From contig NZ_BCRK01000003.1 in NCBI RefSeq assembly GCF_001552555.1, forward strand, positions 1 to 64,000: a stretch of DNA of 64,000 bases, in the 5' to 3' direction. The notes under the pieces are model-generated. The model ran no database searches, was not told where the DNA came from, and saw nothing but the letters and a program-made list of their open reading frames with translations. The stretch comes from Nocardiopsis trehalosi NBRC 14201. Lineage in GTDB: Bacteria; Actinomycetota; Actinomycetes; Streptosporangiales; Streptosporangiaceae. Position numbers and translations under genes: made by a program. Shown in pieces: positions 7,740 through 16,939 of this stretch (positions are counted from its first letter, which is position 1; the number at the start of each line of letters is the position of its first letter).

Positions 7740-10228
7740 ACGGCAGCAGGGGCGGCAGCCGCCTGGCGGTCCGCTACTTCGACGACCGCGTCCTGCTCAG
7801 CGAGGCCGAGGCGTGGGCGTACTTCCGCCTGCCCACCGTCTCCTACGAGTTCTCCACCCCGGAGGAGCGGGAGGCCCTCGCCACCAACATCACCATCGCG
7901 CTCGCCGCCATCCGGATGAACGACGCCGAAGTGCACCTGCGCGTCGCCCACCGCACCTACCCGGCGGCCGAATGGGCCACCCGGCTCGACCAGACGTCCG
8001 ACTCCGGGCCCGGCTGGTACGACTACCTCGACGAGATGTACCGGCACGTGTGGGCCAAGGACTTCTGGACCAAGGAGATCTACCTCGGCGTCCGGCTCGG
8101 GCAGCGGGGCGGTGTCCGCGGGCAGTTCTCCCAGGGGGTGTTCGGCGGCCTGCTCTCCGCCTACCAGCGCACCGAGCAGGTCCTCGGCATGGAGGACGAC
8201 GCGGTCGACGCCAAGGAGATCGCCCGCTGGTCGGACCAGGCCGAACGCCTCGGCCGCGCCCTCGCCGCCAGCGCCCTGCGCGCCCGCCACGCCACCTCCG
8301 ACCAGCTCGCCTGGCTGTTCCGGCACGCCGTCGCCGGCACCGCCGAGGAGCCGCGCACCTCCGCGGCGGGGCGCCGCACCTGGGGGCGGGGGGAGATCGA
8401 GCAGCTCGTCGACGGGGTCATCCACAACGGGCGGTCCCTGCTCCGGCTGGAGCAGGCCACCGGGTCGACCTACACCGCCCACTTGTCGTTCTCCCGGTTC
8501 CCCGACCTCATGCCGTTCCCCGACGGCGAGCCGTGGCTGCACTACGCCGACTCCCTGCCCTTCCCGGTCGAGGTGTCGCTGCGGATGAAGCTCGTCCCGC
8601 CCGCCAAGGCCAGCAAGGACGTCGGCCGCAAGCTCGCCCACGCCCGCGACATGGACGCGCACATCCGCGAAGCCGGGCAGGAGGCGCCGATCGCCCTCGC
8701 CGAGCAGATCGACGCCGCCCGCATGCTCGAACACGGCATCACCAAGGAGCGGCTGCCGTTCGTGTACGGGTGGCACCGGCTCATGGTGTCCGCGCCCACC
8801 GAGGACCTCCTCGTGCAGCGGGTGGAGGCCGTCGTGGAGCACTACCGCGACATCGGCATCGACGTCACCAATTCCACCGGCGACCAGCTCTCGCTGTTCA
8901 ACGAGTTCCTGCCCGGCGACCGCATCCGCCTCAACGCCTACGCCCAGCGGCAGCCCCTGCGCACCATCGCCGGCGGGATGCCCACCGCCACCGTCGACCT
9001 CGGAGACCGCCGCGACACCGGCATCGGCGGCGGCGGGTGGACCGGGCCCTACATCGGGGAGACCCTGGGGCGGGCCCGCTCCATCGTGCACTTCGACCCG
9101 ATGGTCGCCGCCGCCCGCAACCGGCCCACCGCCATCGCCATCACCGGCGAACCCGGCGGCGGCAAGACCACCCTGGCGCTGCTGCTCATCCACCAGCTCG
9201 CGCTGCGCGGCGTCACCGTCGCCGCCATCGACCCCAAGGGCGACGCCGAGTCGCTCGTCCAGCTGCTCCAGCGGCGCGGCCGCAAGGCCCGCATCATGTC
9301 CCTCGGCTCCGCCCAACCGGGCCTGCTCGACCCGTTCGCGTTCGGCGACGACCTGCCCACCAAGAAGACCATGGCCACCGAGACGCTCCGGCTGCTGCTG
9401 CCGCGCATGAGCGAGGAGCGGGAGTCGGCCATGATCCAGGCGGTCGCGGCGGTCGCCAACCAGCCCCGGCCCAGCCTGGCCAAGGTCGTCACCCACCTGG
9501 AGAACTCCGACGACGCGGCCTCGCGCAACCTCGGCGCGGTGCTGCAGTCCATGTCGGAGATGCGCCTCGCCAGCCTCTGCTTCGACCCGCAGGGCGACGC
9601 CCAGATCGACACCGAGGGGTGGACCACCGTGTTCACCCTCGGCGGGCTCACCCTGCCCGACTCCGCCATCCAGCGCGACGACTACTCCTACGAGCAGCGG
9701 CTCAGCGTCGCCCTGCTGTACCTGGTCAGCCAGTTCGCCCGCCGGCTCATGAACGGGCTCGACCGGCACCTGCCCAAGGCGATCTTCCTCGACGAGGCGT
9801 GGGCGGTGACCTCCACCCCGGAGGGCGCCAAGCTCGTGCCGGAGGTCTCGCGCATGGGGCGCTCCCGCAACACGGCGCTCATCCTGGTCAGCCAGAACGC
9901 CGGTGACCTTCTGAACGAGCAGGTCACCAACTGCCTGTCCAGCGTGTTCGCGTTCAGATCGAGTGAACGGTTCGAGGTGGAGAGCGTCATGGCGCTCCTC
10001 GGGGTCGAACCCTCCGAGGAGCACATGGCCATGCTCCGCAACCTCGGCAACGGCGAATGCATCTTCCGCGACCTCGACGGGCGCGCCGGACGCATCGCCG
10101 TCGACCTGGTGTCCGAGGAACTCCTGCGGTGGCTCGACACCAACCCCACCCGCCAGCGACCCGACGCAGACGACCCCGCGGCCGACGGCGCCCTCGTCGG
10201 CACCGGAACCACCAGGCAGGAGCGCTGA
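7736..10228 (+). CDS. VirB4/TraC-like conjugation ATPase
   Basis: 830 residues, usual for the VirB4/TraC family that powers type IV secretion at the inner membrane. The N-terminal half (1-460) is the family's less conserved docking region. Walker A GEPGGGKT lies at residues 471-478 and Walker B IFLDEAW at about 683-689, followed by a QNAGD sensor-like motif near 720. GGAGGG-type sequence 8-10 nt upstream supports the ATG at 7736, which overlaps the preceding small ORF. It lies directly upstream of a VirB6/TrbL-like gene, as in other actinobacterial conjugation-like clusters. It is the only obvious active motor ATPase in the cluster, because the ParA-like domain upstream lacks its P-loop lysine. 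Confidence 0.88.
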   Translation: MNGSRGGSRLAVRYFDDRVLLSEAEAWAYFRLPTVSYEFSTPEEREALATNITIALAAIRMNDAEVHLRVAHRTYPAAEWATRLDQTSDSGPGWYDYLDEMYRHVWAKDFWTKEIYLGVRLGQRGGVRGQFSQGVFGGLLSAYQRTEQVLGMEDDAVDAKEIARWSDQAERLGRALAASALRARHATSDQLAWLFRHAVAGTAEEPRTSAAGRRTWGRGEIEQLVDGVIHNGRSLLRLEQATGSTYTAHLSFSRFPDLMPFPDGEPWLHYADSLPFPVEVSLRMKLVPPAKASKDVGRKLAHARDMDAHIREAGQEAPIALAEQIDAARMLEHGITKERLPFVYGWHRLMVSAPTEDLLVQRVEAVVEHYRDIGIDVTNSTGDQLSLFNEFLPGDRIRLNAYAQRQPLRTIAGGMPTATVDLGDRRDTGIGGGGWTGPYIGETLGRARSIVHFDPMVAAARNRPTAIAITGEPGGGKTTLALLLIHQLALRGVTVAAIDPKGDAESLVQLLQRRGRKARIMSLGSAQPGLLDPFAFGDDLPTKKTMATETLRLLLPRMSEERESAMIQAVAAVANQPRPSLAKVVTHLENSDDAASRNLGAVLQSMSEMRLASLCFDPQGDAQIDTEGWTTVFTLGGLTLPDSAIQRDDYSYEQRLSVALLYLVSQFARRLMNGLDRHLPKAIFLDEAWAVTSTPEGAKLVPEVSRMGRSRNTALILVSQNAGDLLNEQVTNCLSSVFAFRSSERFEVESVMALLGVEPSEEHMAMLRNLGNGECIFRDLDGRAGRIAVDLVSEELLRWLDTNPTRQRPDADDPAADGALVGTGTTRQER

Positions 10229-10232
10229 AGCA

Positions 10233-12599
10233 ATGAGCCCGAGGTCGACACCCCTGCACCGGTGGATGCCCCGGCCGACGACCGCCGGCCGCAACCTCCG
10301 ACGCCACCTCGTGATGGCGGCCCTGCTCCTGGCCTTCCTCCTCATCCCCGTCGGCACCGCCCAGGCCGCCCCCGTCTGCGAGGGCGAACCGGCCCCCCAG
10401 CCGGAGGCGGCGGGCAGCGGTGCGGACGGGCTGCTGGTGCCGCCGCAGTCGGCGGAGGCGGTGGCGGCGTCCCCTGACGGTGAACTGCCCGACCAGAGCC
10501 TCTACGGACAGTACGGAACGGCGGGTCAGCAATGGCACGTCATTCGCGACTCCTGCGTGGACAAGTTGGGGACCAGCGCGATCGCCACGTTGAGCAACAC
10601 GACGTGGGACTTGTCGAAAACGATCAACCAGTCGACGATCACGGTGTACCAGGCCGCGACGTCCGATGGCCTGCTGGCCAGTTTCAACGGGCTCGTCGAG
10701 AGTGTCGTAGGGGAACTCCGGGAGGGAATCTGGCGGCCTCTGCTTCCCACGGTCATCATTCTGGGAGCGGTGTGGCTCGGTTGGTACGGGCTCGTCCGGA
10801 AACGGGTCACGCTGACGATCGAGAGCGCCGTGTGGATGGTCTTGGCCACCACGCTGGGCATCTGGATCCTGGTCAACCCGGGCCAGATCCTCGGATTGGC
10901 CGGTCAAGTGGTGAACTCGGGCGGCCAACTGGTCAACACCGCGGTCGCGCGCATTTCCGTCTCCGGGGTTGCGACGACGTGCCCGGCCGGGGCTCCCGAG
11001 ATCCAGCAGGCCGACTGGGAGGGCGATAGTGACTTCGCCGTCCGGCGGAACTCCCAGATGCTGTGGACGGGGCTGGTCTGCCAGCCATGGGTGGCGGGTG
11101 AGTTCGGTAGCGGTCCGACGGCCAGCGTCGCCGCACAGGAGTACGGGGTTCCTCTGCTCCAGGCGCAGGGGATCAGCCGTGCGGAGCAGCTCCTGATCGA
11201 ACGCGGCGAAGCGGACGCCACCGAGTTGAGGGAGCAGAAGCAGCAGGAGTACGAGGAGATCGCCTCGGGCATCCAGGACAACTATCCCGAGGTGTACCCG
11301 CTGTTCGAAGGGGATCAGCAGGGGAGCAGGTTCGGTGTAGCGGTCCTTGCCCTGTTCGCAGCGGTTTGCGCCGGAGGCCTCATTCTCGCCGGATCTGTCG
11401 CCCTCATTGTGCTTAAGATCGGTTTCCTGCTCCTCCTTCTCCTCTCACCGATCTTCCTCCTGATCGGCATCCATCCGGGGTACGGCCGCTCGGTCCTGCT
11501 CCGATGGTTCGAGATGGTGCTGGGCCTGCTCCTGAAGCAGGTCTTCGTGATGCTGCTCATCTCCCTGCTCGTGGTGTGCTACGGACTGGTGATGGCGACC
11601 AACCTCGGCTGGGGCCTGCAAATGATCCTGCTCGCCCTGTTCACCCTCGCCCTCTTCGTCTACCGCCGCCCGTTCGCCCACCTGTTCGCGTCGGTGAACG
11701 CCAACACCTTCACCTCGCGCATGGTGAGCGACGCGGTCACCAGCAGCGCCCTCAGCCGCAGCGCCAACGTCCTCCCGCCGGTCGCCTACATGCGCGCCCA
11801 GCGGTGGGGGCTCAAGCGGGCCCCTCAGTTGGCGGCCGCCGCCGGGGCGGTCCCCGCTGCGGGGGCGGCCGGCGTCGGCGCCGACACCCCCGATGCCGGG
11901 CGCGGTGCGGTGGACCCGGGCGACACCGAACCCACCGGCACGCGCGGCACGGCGGCGCGCGCCCGCGGAACCGCCGGCTACGGCCGGGTCCGCGGAAGGG
12001 CCGCACCGCCGCCCCTGCACCTCGGACAGACGGGCGGCGGCGACCCCGGTCGCGGCCAGCCCGCGTCCACGCAGCGCAGCTCCGCCCAGGCGCCACGCCT
12101 GAGCGAGGCCGCGTCGGTCGGCCTCGGCTCCCCGGGGCGGGCCCCCATCCCGCCGCGTCCGTCCGGCGGGTACACCGGCACGGGCGACACCGGGTGGGCC
12201 GCCGTCTTCGGCACCGGATCGGGCAGCGGGCAGCGGGCCGCGTCCGGCGGGGGAGGCGGGCCGTCCGCCCCGGGCGGGGGAGCCGCCGCGGACCGGGCCG
12301 CACCCAGCAGCGGCCAGGGCATCTTCCGGGGCCGATCGGCCACACCGCCGATGGCCGTCCCCGGCAGCGGATCGCGGTGGGGCTCCCCGCGCACCCGCCA
12401 GGACCGGCCCGCCCCGCCCGTGCGGGGCCCGCGCCCCGAGGCGCCCGCGCCCCGCGGCGAGGGCGGCGGCTGGATCAGCGGCTCCGGCCGCCGCAAGGAC
12501 GACGCCCCCATCAGCCCGTTCTGGACCGGTTCGGAACCGCAGCGCCGCCGCGAGCAGCGCCGCGACATCCCGTTCTGGCTCCGCGACGGCGATGACTGA
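10233..12599 (+). CDS. VirB6/TrbL-like polytopic membrane protein
   Basis: 788 residues from the ATG at 10233, 4 nt after the VirB4-like stop, with AGGAG upstream. This start gives a typical signal peptide (Arg/His-rich start, hydrophobic 27-45, likely cleavage near Ala45), while longer in-frame starts run into the preceding gene. Membrane segments are visible at about 170-188, 200-217, 368-412 (two), 428-455 and 464-478. The layout of an external N-terminal domain followed by a membrane core matches the TrbL/VirB6 channel family. Residues after ~530 are a long Gly/Pro/Arg-rich tail ending with two Pro-Phe-Trp motifs (SPFWTG and IPFWLRD), possible docking sites in the cytoplasm. The region 10500-11600 is noticeably less GC-rich in third positions than its neighbours. 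Confidence 0.8.
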   Translation: MSPRSTPLHRWMPRPTTAGRNLRRHLVMAALLLAFLLIPVGTAQAAPVCEGEPAPQPEAAGSGADGLLVPPQSAEAVAASPDGELPDQSLYGQYGTAGQQWHVIRDSCVDKLGTSAIATLSNTTWDLSKTINQSTITVYQAATSDGLLASFNGLVESVVGELREGIWRPLLPTVIILGAVWLGWYGLVRKRVTLTIESAVWMVLATTLGIWILVNPGQILGLAGQVVNSGGQLVNTAVARISVSGVATTCPAGAPEIQQADWEGDSDFAVRRNSQMLWTGLVCQPWVAGEFGSGPTASVAAQEYGVPLLQAQGISRAEQLLIERGEADATELREQKQQEYEEIASGIQDNYPEVYPLFEGDQQGSRFGVAVLALFAAVCAGGLILAGSVALIVLKIGFLLLLLLSPIFLLIGIHPGYGRSVLLRWFEMVLGLLLKQVFVMLLISLLVVCYGLVMATNLGWGLQMILLALFTLALFVYRRPFAHLFASVNANTFTSRMVSDAVTSSALSRSANVLPPVAYMRAQRWGLKRAPQLAAAAGAVPAAGAAGVGADTPDAGRGAVDPGDTEPTGTRGTAARARGTAGYGRVRGRAAPPPLHLGQTGGGDPGRGQPASTQRSSAQAPRLSEAASVGLGSPGRAPIPPRPSGGYTGTGDTGWAAVFGTGSGSGQRAASGGGGGPSAPGGGAAADRAAPSSGQGIFRGRSATPPMAVPGSGSRWGSPRTRQDRPAPPVRGPRPEAPAPRGEGGGWISGSGRRKDDAPISPFWTGSEPQRRREQRRDIPFWLRDGDD

Positions 12600-12616
12600 C
12601 CCCATGCCGTCCGCGC

Positions 12617-12648
12617 GGTGCGGCGCCCCCCACCGGGGGCGCCGCACC
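12617..12648 (+). terminator. intra-operon hairpin, 14-bp perfect stem
   Basis: Left arm 12617-12630, loop CACC, right arm 12635-12648, with no T-run. It lies in the 95-bp gap between the VirB6-like and VirB8-like genes. It could attenuate transcription or stabilise the upstream mRNA. Confidence 0.6.
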
Positions 12649-12694
12649 CGCCCGACCCGCCACCCCCGTTGCACCTCCTAGGGACCGCCCAGCC

Positions 12695-13345
12695 ATGCCC
12701 AAGTCGCTCTCCGAGGGGCAGCAGCGCCTCGTCTTCGGCGTCCTCGTCGCCGTCCTGGTCGCCTTCGGCCTCTACCTCAGCTTCGGCGGATTCTCCGGCG
12801 GCGACGAGGAGGCGCCGCCGCAGGCCGAGGGCGGTGACGGCGCCGACGGTGGCGGCGGCGAACAGCCCGCCGTCGACCCGCCGAGCCCGATCCCGACCAC
12901 GGCCACCGAGGACATGCGGGTGCTCGACTGGCTCCCCTTCACCGAGGACGAGCTGAAGGGTGCCGCCGCCACCGCCCAGGCGTTCGCCACGGCCTACGGC
13001 ACCATCGACTACGCGGAATCTCCCGAGGACTACTACGCCTCCATGCAGGCCCTGGCCACCGACGACTACGCCGAGACCCTCGCCCAGAGCTCGGGCGCCG
13101 GGGCCCTGTGGCAGGAGATGGGCGAGCAGGAGGCGGTCGCCGAGGGGCGGGCCGACGTCGAGTCCATCCGCGGCTTCGACGACGAGTCCGTGGTGTTCGT
13201 TGTCCGGGCCCAGTCCATCACCGAGGGCTCCGGAGGTGCCGACGAGGACCTCGGCGACTTCGCCGTCACCGTCGTGCGGGAGCGCGGCGAGTGGCGGGTC
13301 TTCGACTTCCAGCCCGCCGACGCCGGAAACCTCGGTGAGGGGTGA
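12695..13345 (+). CDS. VirB8/TcpC-like bitopic conjugation protein
   Basis: 216 residues: a short cytoplasmic start, one membrane helix at about 11-31, an acidic Gly/Pro linker (35-65), and a ~140-residue extracytoplasmic domain with the alternating helix/strand pattern of NTF2-like VirB8/TcpC proteins. The domain ends with the GEWRVFDF strand typical of that fold. VirB8-like proteins are bitopic assembly factors that contact VirB4 and VirB6 partners, both encoded just upstream. No strong ribosome binding site precedes the ATG, and a 14-bp hairpin lies in the gap, so expression may differ from the upstream genes. Family assignment is by topology, length and context, not strong sequence identity. 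Confidence 0.65.
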   Translation: MPKSLSEGQQRLVFGVLVAVLVAFGLYLSFGGFSGGDEEAPPQAEGGDGADGGGGEQPAVDPPSPIPTTATEDMRVLDWLPFTEDELKGAAATAQAFATAYGTIDYAESPEDYYASMQALATDDYAETLAQSSGAGALWQEMGEQEAVAEGRADVESIRGFDDESVVFVVRAQSITEGSGGADEDLGDFAVTVVRERGEWRVFDFQPADAGNLGEG

Positions 13346-13420
13346 TGGCGGCCATCCGACCGGCCCCCGTTCCGGCGCACGTGTTCCACCCGCCCAGCGC
13401 TACCCCCGGCAGGTGACGGC

Positions 13421-14587
13421 ATGATCTCCCTCTTCACGACCGCGGTCCCGGACGACCGCGGCTCCTGCGCGACCCGGCTCGCCATCGGGGTCGGGCTGTT
13501 CATCGCGGGCGTGGTCGGCCTCGCCATGATCGTCATCCCCACCGCGTCGATGAGCCCCGGCATCCTCAACGTCGCGGGCGGGCTGCGGTGCACCGGCGAG
13601 ACCGCCGCCGACCAGGCCGAGAGCAGCGGCTACGCCGAGGACTCCATCCCCGCCAACTACCTGGAGATCTACCGCGAGGTGGGGGAGGAGAAGGGCCTGC
13701 CGTGGAACGTGCTCGCCGGCATCGGGCAGGTCGAGAGCAAGCACGGCCGCTGGGAGGGGCCGGGCATCACGGAGGGCCACAACGACTGGGGCGCCGCGGG
13801 GCCCATGCAGTTCGGCTCCCTCGACGGGTCCGCAGCCGGGAACAGCTGGGGCGGCGAACCGGTCATGGACGCCGACGACCGCCCCGACGAGGGCTACGGC
13901 CAGGACGGCAACGGGGACGGTGTGGTCAGCGTCTACGACCCGGCCGACGCCATCCCCGCCGCGGCGGACTACCTGATCGCGCACGGGGCCAAGGAGGACA
14001 TGCGCCAGGCGGTGTTCGGCTACAACCACGCCTGGTGGTACGTGGACGACGTGATGGGCTGGGCCGAGACCTACGCCGACGGCGACTTCGACACCAGCGG
14101 CTCCATCGAGACCGCGGTGAACTGCGAGGTCAACGAGGACGGGATCCCCGTGGGGCGGGCGCCCAACGAGGCCGCGCAGGCCGTCGTCGACTGGGCCATG
14201 GACCAGCGCGGCAAGCCCTACATCTGGGGCGGTGTCGGGCCGACCGGCTACGACTGCTCCGGGCTGCTGTACAAGGCGTACGAGAGCATCGGGGTGTCCA
14301 TCCCGCGCGTCTCCCAGGACCAGTGGAACTTCGGGCCGCGGGTGCCGGCTGGGGAGGAGCAGCCGGGCGACTTCGTCTTCTTCGACGTGCAGCGCCCGGG
14401 CGAGCCCCCGGGGCCGGGACACGTCGCGATGGTGATCGGCGACGGCCTGATGGTGGAGGCCTGGTGCACCAACTGCGGGCCCATCGCCACCCGTGAGTAC
14501 GATGACCCGAGCCGCGCCGACGTCCTGGGCTTCACCCGGCCCCTGGAACACCCGGACGTCCAGGCCCAGTTGGAGACGCGGGGCTAG
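13421..14587 (+). CDS. VirB1-like bifunctional muralytic enzyme (lytic transglycosylase + NlpC/P60)
   Basis: 388 residues. A membrane anchor spans about 19-41. A lytic transglycosylase domain follows (85-240) with the presumed catalytic Glu105 in GQVESKHG and the GPMQFG motif. A C-terminal NlpC/P60 endopeptidase domain carries Cys279 (YDCSGL) and His334 (GHVAMV). The same pairing is found in CwlT and TcpG-type proteins of Gram-positive conjugative elements, where it opens the peptidoglycan for the secretion channel. AGGTGA lies just upstream of the ATG. It is the fourth secretion-apparatus gene in a row, all on one strand. Confidence 0.88.
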   Translation: MISLFTTAVPDDRGSCATRLAIGVGLFIAGVVGLAMIVIPTASMSPGILNVAGGLRCTGETAADQAESSGYAEDSIPANYLEIYREVGEEKGLPWNVLAGIGQVESKHGRWEGPGITEGHNDWGAAGPMQFGSLDGSAAGNSWGGEPVMDADDRPDEGYGQDGNGDGVVSVYDPADAIPAAADYLIAHGAKEDMRQAVFGYNHAWWYVDDVMGWAETYADGDFDTSGSIETAVNCEVNEDGIPVGRAPNEAAQAVVDWAMDQRGKPYIWGGVGPTGYDCSGLLYKAYESIGVSIPRVSQDQWNFGPRVPAGEEQPGDFVFFDVQRPGEPPGPGHVAMVIGDGLMVEAWCTNCGPIATREYDDPSRADVLGFTRPLEHPDVQAQLETRG

Positions 14588-14624
14588 TCTCCGCGCCCTT
14601 GCCACCCCTTCCCGAGGACGACAC

Positions 14625-15383
14625 ATGCCCGAGAGACAGGCCGAGCGGAGCGAGAAGCAGGGCGTTCACGGCTGGCGTGCCTTCTTCCTGATGTTCGGAT
14701 GCGGGACGGTGGCCGCCTTGGTGATGGTCGGTGGTGTGGTCGGCGTGGTGCGGACCCTTACCTCGGATAGCGGTGTGTCCGGTGGTGAGCCGGGTGTCGT
14801 CGAGTCGCGGCAGCCCAGGGAGACCATGCCACCTGAACTCCTCGATCTATGCGAACTCGTCGAGGCGCAGAGCCTCATGTCCGCCTCCCCCTATAACCGC
14901 ACGGAGGAGGACGACGACTACATGGACACCGCGACTGGAGGCGAGAGCGTCGACCCGCGTACCGTCAGCGACGAATGCGCGTGGGAGGTCACCGCCGGCT
15001 CCGCCAGTGTCTGGCAGTTCGAGCTTTCCTATCGAGCGTTCATCGAGACGGAGGGGCAGGAATCCCTTAGCGAACTGGCCGACGAGGAGTACCGGGGACG
15101 TGTCGATGCATCGGCCGACGAGGTTCCCCGGCCGGAAGCCGAGGGGCCGGTCGTAGGGATGCCCGGTGAGTCGTACTACCGATACCGGACGTCAAAGACC
15201 GGCGGCGACTCCTACGAACTCGTGCGGATCGTCAAGAGCGGTGTCTACGAGGTGCGGCTGAGCGGTCCCGACGAGTCGACGAGCGAGCCCGTGACGGAAC
15301 AGGACTTTCGCCAGGAGTTGCTGCAGGCGACGCCGTTCCTGGACCGCGCCTTTGAACGGCACATCCCCGACGAGGTGGAGTGA
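14625..15383 (+). CDS. membrane-anchored protein of unknown function
   Basis: 252 residues from the ATG at 14625, preceded by GAGGA. A charged 16-residue start is followed by one membrane helix (about 19-43) and an acidic extracytoplasmic domain with two Cys (in LDLCELV and DECAWEV) that could form a disulphide. I do not recognise the family; the pattern resembles actinomycete DUF3558-like surface proteins with paired cysteines. It starts 37 bp after the VirB1-like gene on the same strand and may be the last gene of the secretion operon. Its GC content is lower than that of the flanking genes. Confidence 0.7.
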   Translation: MPERQAERSEKQGVHGWRAFFLMFGCGTVAALVMVGGVVGVVRTLTSDSGVSGGEPGVVESRQPRETMPPELLDLCELVEAQSLMSASPYNRTEEDDDYMDTATGGESVDPRTVSDECAWEVTAGSASVWQFELSYRAFIETEGQESLSELADEEYRGRVDASADEVPRPEAEGPVVGMPGESYYRYRTSKTGGDSYELVRIVKSGVYEVRLSGPDESTSEPVTEQDFRQELLQATPFLDRAFERHIPDEVE

Positions 15384-15928
15384 CCAGCGGGGGATCGGGG
15401 GCCGGTCGCCGCGCGGGCGTTGGTGCCATAGGGACTCACACCTGTTTGTTGAGGCGATGGCCTCGGTGAGGCGACCCGTTGGTCGTCGCAGATGGTCGTG
15501 CTCAGGTCGTGAACACATCGGTGAGTGTCGTCCGGAGTGTCCCCATGCGATCACTCAGGCACGAAAGTCGGTTGTGGCGGCCGGGGCGGGGACCGCGCGG
15601 CGGGCCGTTCGTCAGGTCAACCGGAAGTTCAACGGAAATGGGTGGCGGTCACCCTCGTGATCGCCTTGTCATTCCAGCATGCCCGAATCTGCGAGCACGG
15701 CCGTGGCCGCTTCCGGTCAGCCCCGTAGGGGCCGCTGATCACCCTGTGCGACCCGCCCCCGATCGGTACACTGAAATGCACGTGCATTCGCACATGCATG
15801 AACCCGCCGCGCCAGTGACGCGCCCGCCCGCCGCCGATCCCTTCCGATCCCGTCCTTCCGCTGGTACCGGTAGAGGGTCCACGGCGTGCGAGCGCGCCCG
15901 CTCGCCCCCATCACGTCGGAGGAAACCT
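15384..15928. other. 545-bp intergenic region
   Basis: No convincing gene on either strand. It separates the secretion cluster from housekeeping genes. Its right third holds a promoter-like element and two palindromes (see 15744-15800). The left part has no clear hairpin terminator. Confidence 0.5.
15744..15800 (+). promoter_or_regulatory. putative promoter with palindromic operator
   Basis: CTGTGC (15744-15749), 17-bp spacer, TACACT (15767-15772). A perfect 12-bp palindrome ATGCACGTGCAT (15776-15787) covers the predicted transcription start, followed by CATGCATG (15793-15800). This would drive the small membrane gene at 15929 with a ~150-nt leader. Confidence 0.4.
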
Positions 15929-16114
15929 GTGCACGCGGTCCTCATCGTCGTCGTCATCGTGCTGGTGGCGGCGCTCGCCTCGATGGTCTCCCTGCTGATC
16001 TCCTCGGCCTCGCGGTTGGCGTGGAACGAGTCGGCGGTCATGGCGGCGCGCACGTTCGCCTGCGCCGTGGGGGTGGCGACCGCGCTCGCCGGGGTGCTGT
16101 TCCTCGCGCTGTAG
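15929..16114 (+). CDS. 61-aa membrane protein
   Basis: GTG start at 15929 with an excellent GGAGGA ribosome binding site at 15918-15923. The 61 residues contain two hydrophobic helices (about 3-26 and 43-61) joined by a short Ser/Arg/Glu loop. The longer in-frame ORF upstream lacks a ribosome binding site and is not hydrophobic. Function is unknown; two-helix proteins of this size often bind larger membrane complexes. The gene is isolated from its neighbours by 545 and 170 bp. Confidence 0.7.
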   Translation: MHAVLIVVVIVLVAALASMVSLLISSASRLAWNESAVMAARTFACAVGVATALAGVLFLAL

Positions 16115-16284
16115 GCCACGGCCCCGACCGGCCGCCCCCGCGCTGCGCCTCCAGGCGCGCCGGCGGTGCCTACCGTCCCCTTCCCGCCCGTCCTTCACCG
16201 TCCCCGCAACGGCCCGCCGCCCCCGGACCGTCCCCGCCGCGTGGTACCCAACAAGTGCACACCACCGCACGCGAAGGGACCCCG

Positions 16285-16698
16285 ATGACTCCAGAGCAGT
16301 TCGTCGACGTCGCCCTCTGGTTCCCGGAGTCGGTCGAGACCGAGCCGTTCGCCCCGGGCACCCCCGTCTACAAGGTCGCGGGCAAGATGTTCGCCCTGCT
16401 CTCCGACGACGGGCGCGGACCCGCCCGGGTCTCGCTGAAGTGCGAACCCGGCCTCGCCCTGGACCTGCGCGCCCAGTACCCGGGTGTGCTGCCCGGGTAC
16501 CACCTCGACAAGCGGCACTGGAACACCGTGGTCCTCGACGGCGGCGTGCCCGACGACGAGGTGGTGGAGATGGTGTGGCACTCCTACCGCCAGGTCGTGA
16601 AAGGGCTGCGCCGGGCCGACCGCGACCGCCTCCTCGCGGTCCTCGGCGACGACATGCCCGACCTGCCCCCGCCGACCGAGGCGGGCGGGTCCTCCTGA
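16285..16698 (+). CDS. MmcQ/YjbR family protein
   Basis: 137 residues, matching the usual length of the MmcQ/YjbR family (CyaY-like fold, often called DNA-binding but of unsettled role). Family marks are FVDVALWFPESVETEPF at the start, KVAGKMFALLSDD, LKCEPGLALDLRAQYPGVLPGYHLDKRHWNTV and a C-terminal SYRQVVKGL helix (each seen as shorter conserved blocks). The ATG at 16285 has GAAGGGA upstream and fits the family start. It stands alone between unrelated genes. Confidence 0.85.
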   Translation: MTPEQFVDVALWFPESVETEPFAPGTPVYKVAGKMFALLSDDGRGPARVSLKCEPGLALDLRAQYPGVLPGYHLDKRHWNTVVLDGGVPDDEVVEMVWHSYRQVVKGLRRADRDRLLAVLGDDMPDLPPPTEAGGSS

Positions 16699-16939
16699 GA
16701 GCACGGCGGAACGCCGCGCCCGGCAGACCTGGTCGCCCGATCAGGCCGACCCGCCCGCCCCCTCCGTTCCCTCCCGCCCGCCCCACAGCCCCGATCGGGC
16801 GGACCCACCTGACGGGACGCGGCGAACGCCGTGCCCGGCTACCCCGCCCGTCCGCCGACCGCGCCCGGCCTCCTGATGGCCACCGCGACGCCCTCCGCCG
16901 CCCCAGCACCCGGATCGGCGCGCCCGCCCGCTGCCGCCG

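Noticed and set aside
1-15928. Integrative conjugative element with ends in the window
   Set aside because: No integrase, relaxase, tRNA or direct att repeats could be found at the visible edge.
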